From the NCBI RefSeq assembly GCF_010093595.1, contig NW_022985445.1, positions 124,001 through 188,000 of the forward strand: a stretch of 64,000 nt of DNA. Direction: 5' to 3'. The position numbers and the translations under genes were made by a program. This document shows, piece after piece, positions 38,001 to 49,100 of this stretch (within the stretch, counting starts at the first letter, position 1; every line of letters starts with the position of its first letter). The notes below the pieces were generated by a model that saw only the letters and a program-made list of their open reading frames with translations, did no database searches and had not been told where the DNA came from. Origin of the DNA: Mytilinidion resinicola. Its lineage: Eukaryota > Ascomycota > Dothideomycetes > Mytilinidiales > Mytilinidiaceae.

Positions 38001-39800
38001 TGCGTGCTTCAAACATGCCTTTTAGAAGGATCCAAATCACGCCAACATACCTAGGACTCAGCTTGTATTTGGAAGCGAGGACCACAATCCCCCTCATCTT
38101 TTAGTGATTTGCCGGAGATTGACATCTAGAACTTCCCAATCCTTCCAAGCGGCCACATACCAGCGGAGATTGCGGAGTTTCAGATCCCAACATCGCTCAA
38201 CGAGCGGTCGTGTTTCTACTAATATTGGGCGATATTACTCTTCACGTACTATAAGTCTACATAGAGATCTCCGCAAACGGATTTTAAAACGACCTCACTC
38301 TGCCAAGACACCACATTGGTGGTATGACGTGTATGTTTGGAACAAGGTAGAGCGACTCTGACATACTCTGAGAACCCGTAGCCGTTAGTCGCCGAAATGC
38401 TCACTCCATTGCAAATGCGGAAAGTTTGTTTCGATATCGAAGTACCGAGGAGCTTCCACGGCATTGCCAATTCCCGAACAGAGTAATGAACTTAAGGCCA
38501 AGGAGGATGGGCACGAACATGGGTTTGGAGCTTTTGGAATTTGATCGAGGCGTTGTCCTCTCCATTGACCTGTGCTCACTTGTGATTTCTGACCCCGAAG
38601 GGCCCGGAAAATTCCATGGCATTGTGCATTGATGTGGCACTATTCTGTACCCAGATCAGAGTCCTGCTCACACGAACCGCTGGTGGATACGCGTTTACAC
38701 AACTTCCGCCCATCGATGAGTTGGTACATAAATTTAGATTGGGTTGCCTAGGGTAAGATTGAGTGGTTCAAGTGTGATCGGAGGGCACATGAGAGTTGTT
38801 ATTGTTCGATGGTCTTTTTGCCCTATAACATAATGACTGACGCAAGAGAGCGGGCAAAAACATGCCTCCTGAACCTATACCGGTTGCTGCGGACAGAATG
38901 ACGAAGTAAGCTGTACTCTCCATATTTATTATGCGTATAACGGGTCTTGACTTCCCGATTCTCGAAGGACCCGACGCCAGGACATGACCGCTCAAAGTGT
39001 CGTTGCCGTGCTGTTTGCACGAGAATCCGTAGTCCCCTCGCATTGGTGAGTGATCGGACTTGGTTTTGGTCGACAAATCCGTCCCGTCGTCCTGCCTGCA
39101 AAAGCATTAGACCTGCTGAACGACTAAACTCGAGGAAAGTACCCATAAAGTGTTTTTCTAGTACATTATGATAGCGAAACCCAAACTCCGCCCACAGATC
39201 CACTAACCCTAGCTGTTAACCAATAAGACCCCGGCACCGCCTCCATAACTTCGTGCCATAATGGACTAGAATTCCGGAAGGGCTAGTCTTAGCACATTAT
39301 GGGTATTAGTTCACGATATTTATCGATGGGTGCGTGATAGAAGCCAACCTCCATACACATCAAATCTTAAACGTTCTCTTAATCGACAACTCTCTTCCCA
39401 TAGCAGATTCTGGAATGCGGATTTTGATTCTCAAACCAACCAATCTCAGACTCTAAGATAGCACTTATCAGGTGTCTTATAGCGTAACGTTGTAGCCTAC
39501 GGTAACGGTTGCAACGGCTCCAAAGTTGATTCCACGCACACCCACCCTCCTAGGTCATAACTGTGGAACCGCTTTAATGGCGTCCTAGAGTGTGTACCGG
39601 ACTCATACCATTGGGCAAGGGTTTGTGTACAATCACCGCATGATTTGACGGTGGGAGAATCTTGATTTGGTCTAGATGCTTTAAACTGTACGTCGAACGA
39701 TGTCATAGAAGGGTACCATACGGCGATGTGACGAGCCGAAAGCTCGGTGTGTGCCTAAATACTTCGAGAAGTGAGGAGGAGGTCGCTCAACAACCCCGTC
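20027..39800. other. about 20-kb gene desert of diverged repeats
   Basis: No gene family is recognisable in nearly 20 kb. ORFs rarely exceed 100 codons; the longest (26250-26963 minus, 237 codons) has no identifiable domain and overlaps another ORF on the plus strand. Base composition is balanced and not RIP-like. Words of the form CCATGG or CACTCATGG recur, often within GGA-CA-C-CATGG contexts (for example near 21,204, 22,705, 23,117, 24,089, 27,969, 28,074, 31,077, 33,727, 33,857, 36,838, 37,465, 38,617), about one CCATGG per kb, several times chance. I infer old satellite-like sequence continuous with the arrays at both ends. Confidence 0.5.
23401..23475. repeat. short tandem repeat with CAGCTG words
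   Basis: Two to three units of about 27 bp with the form CAGCTGTAGAGAACCGAGCTG. A TATATATACAACTAGCTAG stretch about 60 bp downstream gives an LTR-like look, but I cannot find a partner LTR. Confidence 0.6.
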
Positions 39801-39839
39801 TCCATTAGTGCACATTTTCGGACTTTTGACCGGCCAATC

Positions 39840-42020
39840 AACCACTTCAGGACAGCGCTCATAACCAGAGTTCAGGATACGTTTGTAATGGAACACCACC
39901 TCCACCAACATTAGCCATTGTTTTCTGCTGGTTTTGCACGACAACCCCCTAGTATCAAAGAGACCCGGTAGTTTGGCTCCCAGAACAACCAACTCCAGGA
40001 CGTCGGCCATAAAATTCCAGGAGAGGAATTTTTGGATAGAATCCATCTCGACCCACATGGTGATTACGCTAGAGCGAGGGCGAGACTACACCTCCCCATT
40101 CATCTGGTTCGTGGCCCAAGTTGAGTCCAAACTACCGAGTCCAAGACTGCGCCCATCATTTGATGCTTGATTATGTTGCAATAGCCTTCACAATCCGCCC
40201 ACATAAATTGCCATCCACATGCTTTTGATGCCCCAGCTCTCCGTAATATCCACTTTAGTCGTGTTATGGTGTTGGACGACTGAGTTCTGGACACACTCAT
40301 GACATACATTGCTGGGGTAGTTTGACAAGACTCAACCTAGCCAACATGCAGACAAGACTGCTTCTAGTTGATAGGACCAAAGCCGGGGACAGCACTCATA
40401 GCTCGTTCCGCAACTAGTTTTCGATGGAACCAAGCTCTACCCACTTAAGCGGACGCACGGCTTTGTTTAATTGCACACCTCGTCATAAACCTGAGCGGTT
40501 TCTGATTTGGCCCCAAACAACCGAGTGCAGGCCACATCCATATAACGGTACAGTACTAGGTCATAAGTTCGGGCACATGCATTTATCGCAGTTCCGGCTC
40601 CACTTTTGCTCAATCGACGCCACTGTTAGGAGTACCCCAACTAGCAGGTAATAGCGTCGCCAAAAGATAATCTAATATCCACTGCGTTGGCCTTGACATC
40701 GTATGTGGAGTTTTGAAAGCCTGTCGGGGTACCCCAAGCATTTGCAAGGAGTGCTTAAACTTATGTCTTGGTACTGTAACATCAATTTGGTTTGGCAAGT
40801 CTTAACTTTGCTAACATGCACTTTACGATATTCTGTAGTTGATGGGACTAAAGCCGGGGACAGCATTCATAACATCCAGTGAGCTTGGTTATTGACGGAA
40901 TCAGGCTCTACCCATTTTGCTGGTAGTGCGGGGCCAGTTGATTTCACACCTCTCCATATGCCCACTAAGTTCCTGATTTGGCCCCAAACGAGCGAGTTCA
41001 GGGCACAGCCATACGACGATAAGGACGGTTCGGTTTAGCAAGTCCCAACTCTGATAACATGGAAAACTCCTTTTCGCCGCTTGGTGAGAAGACGAAGGCC
41101 GAGGACAGGATCCATTGCGCTTCTCGGTAAACAGAGTTTTTGACAGAACCAGGCTCTACTTACATGGCCATCAGTGCAGCCATGGCTGATTCCACACCTC
41201 TCCATAATCTGCACCAGTTTCTAGATTGGTTCAAACGACCGAGTGCAGGGCACAGCCATCATGAAAAATTTGGACGTGTTTGACAAGTCCCAACTCCACC
41301 AACATCGGCCTATTTCAGTATCGGTTTTGTTGATAGACCAAAGTCGGGAACAGCACCCATAATTCCTTACAAGCTGCTGTTATTGCAACAGAACCAAGCT
41401 GCGCGCACATGATCCTACCACACATCGTCTTTTGATCCCGCCTCCCCATCAGCTTCTCATTTGGTGCTTTTTGGTTCCAAAACCCCGATCTCAGCACCTC
41501 AGCCATGTCGAATCTTGGCAGTAGTTGTTTAGAGCAAGCCCGAACTCCACCAGCATGAATATACGCACTGTTCAATGCTGTCCCTAGCACCCATCATTCC
41601 TGGCCAATTGGTGTAGTATTGCGACAGAAACCCAAACTCTACCCACATGATCAGCGGGTCACAGCTACGATGATCCCACACTTCCCCATACTGTGTTTTG
41701 GGATCGCGTTTTGACTTGGGAAAGGCCAGATTCCAGGACAGGACCCATGAACATTCTTTCATAGCCGTTGGTGATATCGCGTCAGTTGGTTGACTCCGCG
41801 CCCCCATAGTATTGTCGATTGGTCGATTTTGCTCCCAAACAACCGAGTCCAGGACAGCACCCATCACGCCTTGGTTCCTAACCTTGTGATGAAACCCAAG
41901 CCTCCCCCAACATCGAAGGATTACGCCGATGACTTCCGATACCACACCTCCCCATGCAATTGTGATACGCCTTCTTTTCATTCCAAACCGCCAAATCCGA
42001 GACACCCACCCATATTTTCA
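39840..42020. repeat. satellite-like tandem array, about 245-bp unit with two subunits
   Basis: The core CAGGACAGCACCCATAA (variants GGGAACAGCACCCATAA, GGGGACAGCATTCATAA) recurs near 39,855, 40,150, 40,292, 40,390, 40,530, 40,862, 41,003, 41,103, 41,247, 41,348, 41,493, 41,583, 41,735, 41,852 and 42,003. Spacing alternates between about 100 and 140 bp, giving a composite unit near 245 bp. Other landmarks repeat in register: GAACCAAGCTCTACCCACAT, CCACACCTCCCCAT, CAAACAACCGAGTCCAGG. Copies are roughly 65-80 percent alike by eye. It is non-coding. Confidence 0.75.
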
Positions 42021-42575
42021 GCCCCTGGTAGAGTTTAACGCGGTAGAGCCAATCCAACCTCCCCCAACATTCCGATCTTTCCTTCGCCAGTCAACGACAC
42101 CACCACCACCCACCTCTCCATTGTGGTCTATTCGTGTGTGGTTAACACACTCCCACACTCTCCCCACCACCCATGTCTTGATCCCCATCGGCATCTTGAT
42201 CAAACACCCACCACCTCCTCCTCCACCAACACGAGCACCTTCTCCATGGCAGAGTTCACCACGATGTCTTCCTTTCCCCACCCTACCCTCCCTCCATCGG
42301 GCTATGATATAGAGTGCTTGACCCCGCAGCCCCAACCTCTTCCTCTCCCTCTGCCTCTCCTCCTCTGCCGCCTGTCTCCGCCCTCCCCCAACTCGAGGGG
42401 AAGGCAGTGTTATATACCTCCCGCGCGCCTCCCCAAACGCCCGCGTGCGCCGATATCGGTCGCGGGTGTTCCGCGTTTCGCCGGCGGAGGACACGTAGAT
42501 TACACGGCAACGAGGGGGAGAGGGTGTGATAGCGGAGGAACGAGGAGAAGTGGGCGAATAGGAATAGAGAAGGAG
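42021..42575. other. pyrimidine-rich non-coding stretch
   Basis: Strong CT-rich bias on the plus strand (runs of CCACC and CCTCC) between the satellite array and the minisatellite. Long ORFs on both strands (for example 42018-42494 minus, 42123-42680 plus) are low-complexity and mutually overlapping; I do not call them genes. Confidence 0.5.
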
Positions 42576-43200
42576 GGGGATGACGAGGCAGCGCGGAGAT
42601 GGAGGGTTCCGGGAGCGTGTGATACTACGGAGGAAAAAGGAGAAGGGAGCGAATGGGAGGATGTGAAGGGGGCAGGGTGACTACGCAGCGCGGAGATTGA
42701 GAAGACCGATGGCTCGTGATGTCGGAAGAAATAGGGGAAGGGAAAAGGGGGATGGCCACGTCGCGCGGAGGTTGGGAATGCCGATGGCTTGTGATAGCGG
42801 AAGGAATAGGAAAGAGAAGCGAATGAGAGGAAGGGGAAAGGGGAAGATGACTATGTTGAGCGGAGGTTCGGATGCCGATGGCTTGTGATACTCGAAGGAA
42901 GGAGAGAAGGGGGTTGGATAGCAAGAGGGGATAGGGAAAGATGACTAGGTCGCACGGAGGATGCCGATGCCCTGTGATAGCGGAAGGAATAGGAATGAGA
43001 AGCGAATGAGAGGAGGGGGAAAAGGGGATATGACTTCGTCGAGCGGAGGTTGAGGATGCCGATGGCTTGTGATAGCGGGAGTAATAGGGGAATGAAGCGA
43101 ATAGGAGGAGATGACTACGTACCGCGGAAGTTGAGGATGCCGCTGGCGTGTGATATCGGAGGGAGAGCGAAAAGCAAGCGCATAGGAGGTGGAAGATCGG
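42576..43200. repeat. minisatellite, about seven units of 72-103 bp
   Basis: Each unit begins with a TGACTACGTCGCGCGGAG-like block (near 42,576, 42,679, 42,751, 42,847, 42,941, 43,031 and 43,110). It continues with GATGCCGATGGCTTGTGATA, GCGGAAGGAATAGG and an AGAAGCGAATGAGAGG purine tract. The plus strand is strongly purine-rich. The array lies downstream of BIG1. Confidence 0.85.
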
Positions 43201-43482
43201 TAGGACGATAGGATGTAAGATCCGCGATGGGGAAATTCATGACTGGAAGTGTATCGAACACAGAGATGTGTGGCCTAGCGCCTGTGTGAGAAGCGATGAA
43301 TGAGTAGGAATAGAGGTGTAGGTGCACCGATTAGATGACCGGTAGGGCGATCATGCATCCATCCACACGTTCGTCTCCAGAAACCAATCAATTCATTCCG
43401 CTATAACTATCGGTAGATCTTTAGACCTGCGCCATGACTCCAATCCCATACACAGCCTTCCTTACACAATATACACAATCTC

Positions 43483-44592
43483 CTATTGCTTCTTCTGCCC
43501 TGCCGGGCCCATTTCTTTGCTGAAAGCGAAGTACGACACTTCGAGGCTCGTGAGAGCAGTGATACCGACGTATAGAATGAGGAAGAGGGGAACGACAGCT
43601 GTAAGGCCCATGAAGAGACCTATCACGACGGCATTAGCTTGGAATGGTAAGGCATAAGAGGTGGAAAGTACCTGGGGAAAGGAACATGTATTTCTCGAAA
43701 AGACCGCCCTCCAGCACCTTCTCATTCGCGTGGCTGTCGACGTCTCGTTTTAATTCGATGTTGGTGGTGCCTAGGAAAGGTTCATCCATCTCGTATGTCT
43801 GTGCCACGACCTCTTCAAGCCCATCTCTGGGCGTTGTCACATAGATGACAGTCCACTGCTCGTCTTTCATGTGGTTGTGGATGAAGTCGGAGAGGAAAGC
43901 GTCTAGGTAGCTATTAGCTTCAGCCTTTATAGTGACGAGTGAGGAAACTAACCGTTCTCAGCGAGCTTCTCGGCAGAGTCCTGCACCGGGAGGGCGGGAA
44001 ACACTATCGTGATGACTCGCGGGCTTCCGCTAACCCTGGTTTGGTAAGCTGTGTGATCCGACAGGTCCTCTGTAGATATTTATCAGCTTCAGCGTCAAGG
44101 CGGATAGGAAGAAGGGCCCGTACTGATGTTTATCCATTCAAATGTTCCTTTGCATTTCTCGCCGATAGTCATCTGTATTGTCTCTAGATAGACCTGGCCC
44201 ACGACCTCTGGCACGACTATGCTCTGTTTGATCTGGGGATCGCTTCCGTCCAGCCATCCGGAAAGGTAGGGCGTGGACTTGTCGTCTTGATAGTCGCATG
44301 TGGAGGCGCCGAGTTGGTGGACGACGATGTAGTTATGTGGTGTCCCCGATGGCGCACATTCTGCGAGTGACCGCTTGAGATAGGAATTGAGCGTGTTCGC
44401 GCTGAGAAGCCGGGGGCTGGCGTTATCGAAGGGCTGGAGTTGGCTGGAAGAAGTAATTAGCTTGAGGCCTGCGGAGGAGCTCTGGGCGGCCTACTCGGTG
44501 TTGGAGAACAGGAAGAAAGGAGACGTGTTCTGGAAGGCAGAGACGGCGCATGCAGATGCGAGGGCAAACGCCCCGAGTGATCGGACTGCCAT
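43483..44592 (-). CDS. BIG1: BIG1-type ER protein (cell-wall beta-1,6-glucan / V-ATPase S1-like)
   Basis: Single-pass type I ER protein needed for beta-1,6-glucan in yeast; the family is related to the V-ATPase Ac45/S1 accessory subunit. Model of five exons: 44495-44592, 44124-44443, 43953-44069, 43672-43902, 43483-43619, total 300 residues. All four introns are 50-54 nt with GT...AG borders and keep frame. The N-terminal signal peptide (MAVRSLGAFALASACAVSAF) is followed by the typical QNTSPFFLFSNT. The luminal domain includes YIVVHQLGAS and ITIVFPALP. One membrane helix near the C-terminus (LFMGLTAVVPLFLILYVG) is followed by a short cytosolic tail ending GPAGQKKQ. It is divergent from FAP1, with a TIR element beginning 100 bp upstream of its start. 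Confidence 0.88.
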
Positions 44593-44691
44593 GGCTGGGT
44601 ATCGTGATGGGGGTGATGGAGGAGGCCCAGTTCGCGATGAAGAGAGCTGGAACAACACTTTCGCCGGCGGCCGACGCGCCGGATGACGCCT

Positions 44692-45605
44692 GCCACGCTA
44701 GGCAGAAAAAGGTGGCACACGCAAGCATTTCAATACCGTCTACCTTTGTAAGGTGGCCCGGAGAGCTATCAGGCGCTCCAAACCCGGTATTTCATGAGTA
44801 CGAAGGAATTCGCTTTTTTCGAGCAATCACCCAGAAAGATACGACCAATTCGGCAGCGAATAGAGGCCACCACAACGATAAATGATATTTCGAAAGGGTC
44901 TAATTTTTCAAAGCATGTAAAACTGCATCCCGCAGGTCCATTAGAAATTTATTTCAAGTGGTGGGTGGTCTACGCGTGCACCAGGGCACTTGGAATTTGG
45001 TGATGCGTTTTCGCTTCGTGCTCAAAAAAAAAACGAACTCCTTCGTAACAATAGCGTATTAGAGGACCTCACGCGGTGCCAAATAAGTGTATATAAGCAC
45101 AGAAACAGCTGTGTGATTACTCCGATCACGTGATAACAAGAATGGAGGACAGAAGACGTCGATTCTATGTAGGAATCTAGCTAGGCTATATACACGTAGG
45201 GAGGGCCCGTGCGGCCCTAAATATTAACTAGATCTATAGTAGGAAGGCCTCCTAGTATAGATCTACACATCACGTGTATAGAAACCTATATATCACGTGT
45301 CTAGCCATCACGTGCCCGAATATCAGCCGGACGCTGAGAATTCCACAGCTGGAGTGTATACACACCTCATGGATTTTGTGGACTGCCACTTTCTGTTGAT
45401 AGGTATTAACCACGCTGTCTCATAGGCGCACCTGTCTAGCACTGCTTGAGGTGCTTCAACAAGTCTCCACATAGCCCAGAGTGCAGACTTTCTATCCCGT
45501 TTAGATTTCTGAAAATGCTTTGAAGCACCCCAAGCAGTGGCAGACACGCACACACACCCATCTGCCCATGTAGAATAGAGTGCCACCTTTTTCATGCCCC
45601 GCGTG
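44692..45605. mobile_element. non-autonomous TIR element, 914 bp, perfect 5-bp duplication
   Basis: Flanked by CCTGC at 44687-44691 and 45606-45610. The ends are inverted: CACGCTAGGCAGAAAAAGG on the left against CACCTTTTTCATGCCCCGCGTG on the right. The right 250 bp are the foldback MITE sequence also seen at 0.8, 2.1 and 7.2 kb. The interior includes a block with four CACGTG sites (45,180-45,320) and TATATA runs. There is no transposase; the longest ORFs are about 100 codons and unremarkable. It occupies most of the 1.57-kb region between the divergent BIG1 and FAP1 start codons. Confidence 0.85.
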
Positions 45606-46158
45606 CCTGCGTCTCCTGCCGAGTCAACACCAGGAAATCTATAGATTCTGCATTCACGCCGCTGCCACTCCCCCTCCATACTGCACGGCCTCGGATCTGG
45701 TGGGTGTACGAGACGACAGTTACTGCGCAAGCCCGGGCGTGAGTCACAGTGACTGCGTCTGCTCTGAGTCCTCAGGCCGGCTGTGCTTGCATACTAGCGT
45801 CGCTTGCTGCCCGCGGCCAAATATACGAACCACTTCAAGAACATTTGCTCGCCACTAACTCTCTCCCACTCCCCACCAGCATCCCTTTCTTTACCGTTCA
45901 CCAGGCCATATTTATTGGTGCCTGCGCGAGTTCCCTTCGTCAGATCCATTACGAAGCATCCGAGTTTTACCCCTCCAACTAATTCCAGCACAAACTTCTC
46001 GCGTGTCCAGATTCCTCACAGTGTACGCTCTCTTGCCACAGTCAAGGGCGCTCCAACCGACTCTCGAAATCCGAACGACACGAGTATCCTCCACTTTGCA
46101 CAAGCTGGAACCCCACGGTGCCATCTCAGACGGTGCCGGAACCAATATTCATCAGAGC

Positions 46159-49100
46159 ATGTCCGCTACTCCAGCGACAGCAGCTCCTCCAGGACAGCTA
46201 CCTACCGGACCTGCAGACCAGCCAAACACGAGACGACGACGACCGAAGAATCGAAAACCACCGCCACAACCTGCCGATCAGCCTGAAAATGCACAACCAC
46301 AGCGGGGAGGTAGGAGGGGTCGAGGCGGACCCCAGCGAGGCCGCGGTGGCATAGCGTTGACGCCAGCGACTGTAGCTCCTCCATCACAACCCGCGTCCAG
46401 CGAGCCTTCGAGCGCCGACGCTTCTGCCAGCGAGAATCATGGTCCATCGCGGAGAGGAAGAGGAGGTCGCGGGGCCTCCCAAGGTCGGGACAGAGGTGGC
46501 AATCATAATGCGGGAAGAGGGCGATTTGGAGACCAGTCCCGTATGGCAGCTGGTGGACGACGTCAATTTGGTGGCGATCTGACGCAGGAACCGGAGGGCC
46601 AGGGGACCGCCAATGGTCTATCAAGGCCCACGGGATTGCAAGCCGATGCGCCTGAATTCCGACCTGGCCAAGCCCACTCAGGTCGAGCGAAGAACTTGCC
46701 CCGAAAGCGTCGCATGTCCAAGTCACAAGCGCCAGATATCTCAACGAGAATACACGAGGATATTGACAACGGTCACTATGAGTGCGCTATTTGTACCGAA
46801 GATGTGCGGAGAAATTCCCGCGTGTGGTCGTGTCGAACTTGCTGGACGGTTTTCCATCTGAGTTGTATCAAGAAGTGGTCTACCAACGAAGGCTCTGCTG
46901 CTGCGCGCCGCGAAGCCCAGGACGGTGAAATGCCTCCACCGCGGCAATGGAGATGCCCTGGCTGCAATCTTCCAAAGGATGACCTGCCAAAGATGTTCAC
47001 GTGCTGGTGCGAGAAAGAAGTCGATCCGAGACCTCTTCCGGGAACGCCACCCTTCTCCTGCGGTCAAACTTGTGCCAGACAGCGGTTGCTCAAGAAATGT
47101 CCACATCCTTGCCCGAATATCTGTCATAGTGGGCCTTGTCCTCCGTGCGCTCATATGGGACCCACTCAAGCCTGCTTTTGCGGAAAGAAAACTTCTACAA
47201 AGCGATGCGTGGATACGAATTACGAATCGGGCTGGAGCTGTGGCGAGCCTTGCGGTGAGCTTATGCCCTGTGGCGAGCATGTTTGCGACAGACCATGTCA
47301 CGAAGGGCCTTGTGGAGCCTGTGAAGTCCGCATTCCCGCTCGCTGTTACTGCGGACAGGTTGAAAAAGACATACTGTGCTGTGAACAGGGGTGGAAGGAA
47401 AAGAGCGTTCGGTCGCATGTTGCTGAAGATGGATCAAAAGTGTTGGAGGAGTGGATTGGATTGTTCGAATGTCCGAATACTTGCGACCGAGAGTTCGATT
47501 GCGGGAAGCACACGTGCTCGAAGTCATGCCATAAACAGGACGCCGAGCCGACACATTGCCCTCGATCACCGGATGTTGTCTCATTCTGCCCTTGCGGAAA
47601 GACACCACTCGGGGAAATCTCAGACAAGATCCGACAGAAGTGCGAGGATCCTATACCCAATTGCGCGGAACCTTGCGGTAAAATACTACCCTGTGGCCAC
47701 AATTGCGTCCAGCTCTGCCACCAAGACGAGTGCAAGCCTTGCCTTCAAAAGGTCACCATCATTTGCCGCTGCGGCCGCACCACTTCGTCTACCATCTGCC
47801 ATCAAGGCACCGAAGAAGCTCCCCAATGCACCCGCGTCTGCCGCGTCACCTTGAATTGCGGTCGCCATGAGTGCGGAGAACGTTGCTGCCCAGGCGAACG
47901 CAAAGCAGCCGACCGCCAGGCCAGCAAGCGGAAGCTTCGTGCGCTTCATGCAGCTGGTAGGCCCGATGATGGCTTTGAAGCCGAACATATCTGCACCCGG
48001 ACGTGCGACCGAGCATTGAAGTGCGGAAACCCGCTGCACCGCTGCCAGCAGCTCTGCCACAAAGGCCCCTGCGAAACCTGTCGCGAAGCTATTTTTGACG
48101 AAGTTTCTTGTAATTGTGGCAGAACTACTCTACACCCACCGTTGCCTTGCGGTACGAAGCCGCCCCCGTGTCGGTGGCAGTGCGAGCGGCCGAAAGCGTG
48201 TGGGCATCAACAGGTTGCGCATACTTGTCATCAAGATGAGGAGGAGTGCCCGAAGTGTCCGTTTCTGACCACGAAGACGTGTCTTTGTGGGAAAAATACT
48301 ATGAGGAACCAACCGTGCTGGCGGACAGAGGCACGTTGTGGGGAGGTTTGTGGGAGAAAGTTGAGGTGTGGTGCGCATAAGTAAGTTATATTTTTGCTTC
48401 ATGATGGATCCGTGTACGCCTGTCCGTCGCCGTCTGACGTTCTCCGATGCATTTTCGGAAGACTGGAAAAGGTGGACTCTCCTCGGTCTAAAAGGTCTGC
48501 GTACGGCTACAGCTGTCTAAAGGACTCCGATGCATTTCGGGTATCTGAAAAGGAGGGGAAGTCATCATGCTGAATGACCTGCGTACGCTTGTCCGCAGAT
48601 GTCTGAAACGCCTCGATGAGTTTTCGGAAATCGAAACGAGTGGGAATTTCATGATTTTGAAATCCCCAAAACTGGCGGGGTCATCTCGGGCATTGGCAGA
48701 GCGATGTACATGGATCTATGATCAGGCATTTTCATTCACATACAGCTTGCTAACCTAAGACAGATGCCAAAAGCAATGTCACACCCCAGGCCAATGCGAA
48801 GAGCCTTGCCAGCAATCCTGCGGCAAAGAACTTCCTACCTGCGGTCACGCCTGCCTCGCACCCTGCCATTCCCCATATCCGTGCAAGGAAGACAAACCTT
48901 GCCAGCACAAAATCTTCGTCACCTGCGACTGCCAGCGTATCAAGCAAGAGACAAAATGCGGTGCCTCGAAGGCTTCCGGAGGCAATATCACCAAATCTCT
49001 CAAATGTGACGACGAATGCGCTCGCCTCGAGCGTAATCGAAAGCTCGCAATCGCGTTGAATATCGACCAGGCTGCGCATGCAGACGACCATGTGCCCTAC

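Noticed and set aside
40827..41100. Regularly spaced repeats as a possible CRISPR array
   Set aside because: Units are diverged, adjacent and eukaryotic; there are no identical repeats with unique spacers and no cas genes.
42018..42680. Overlapping 158- and 185-codon ORFs
   Set aside because: Low-complexity pyrimidine/purine-biased sequence with no domain.
45804..46286. 160-codon ORF upstream of FAP1
   Set aside because: Overlaps the FAP1 start in another frame and is pyrimidine-rich leader sequence; likely 5' UTR.
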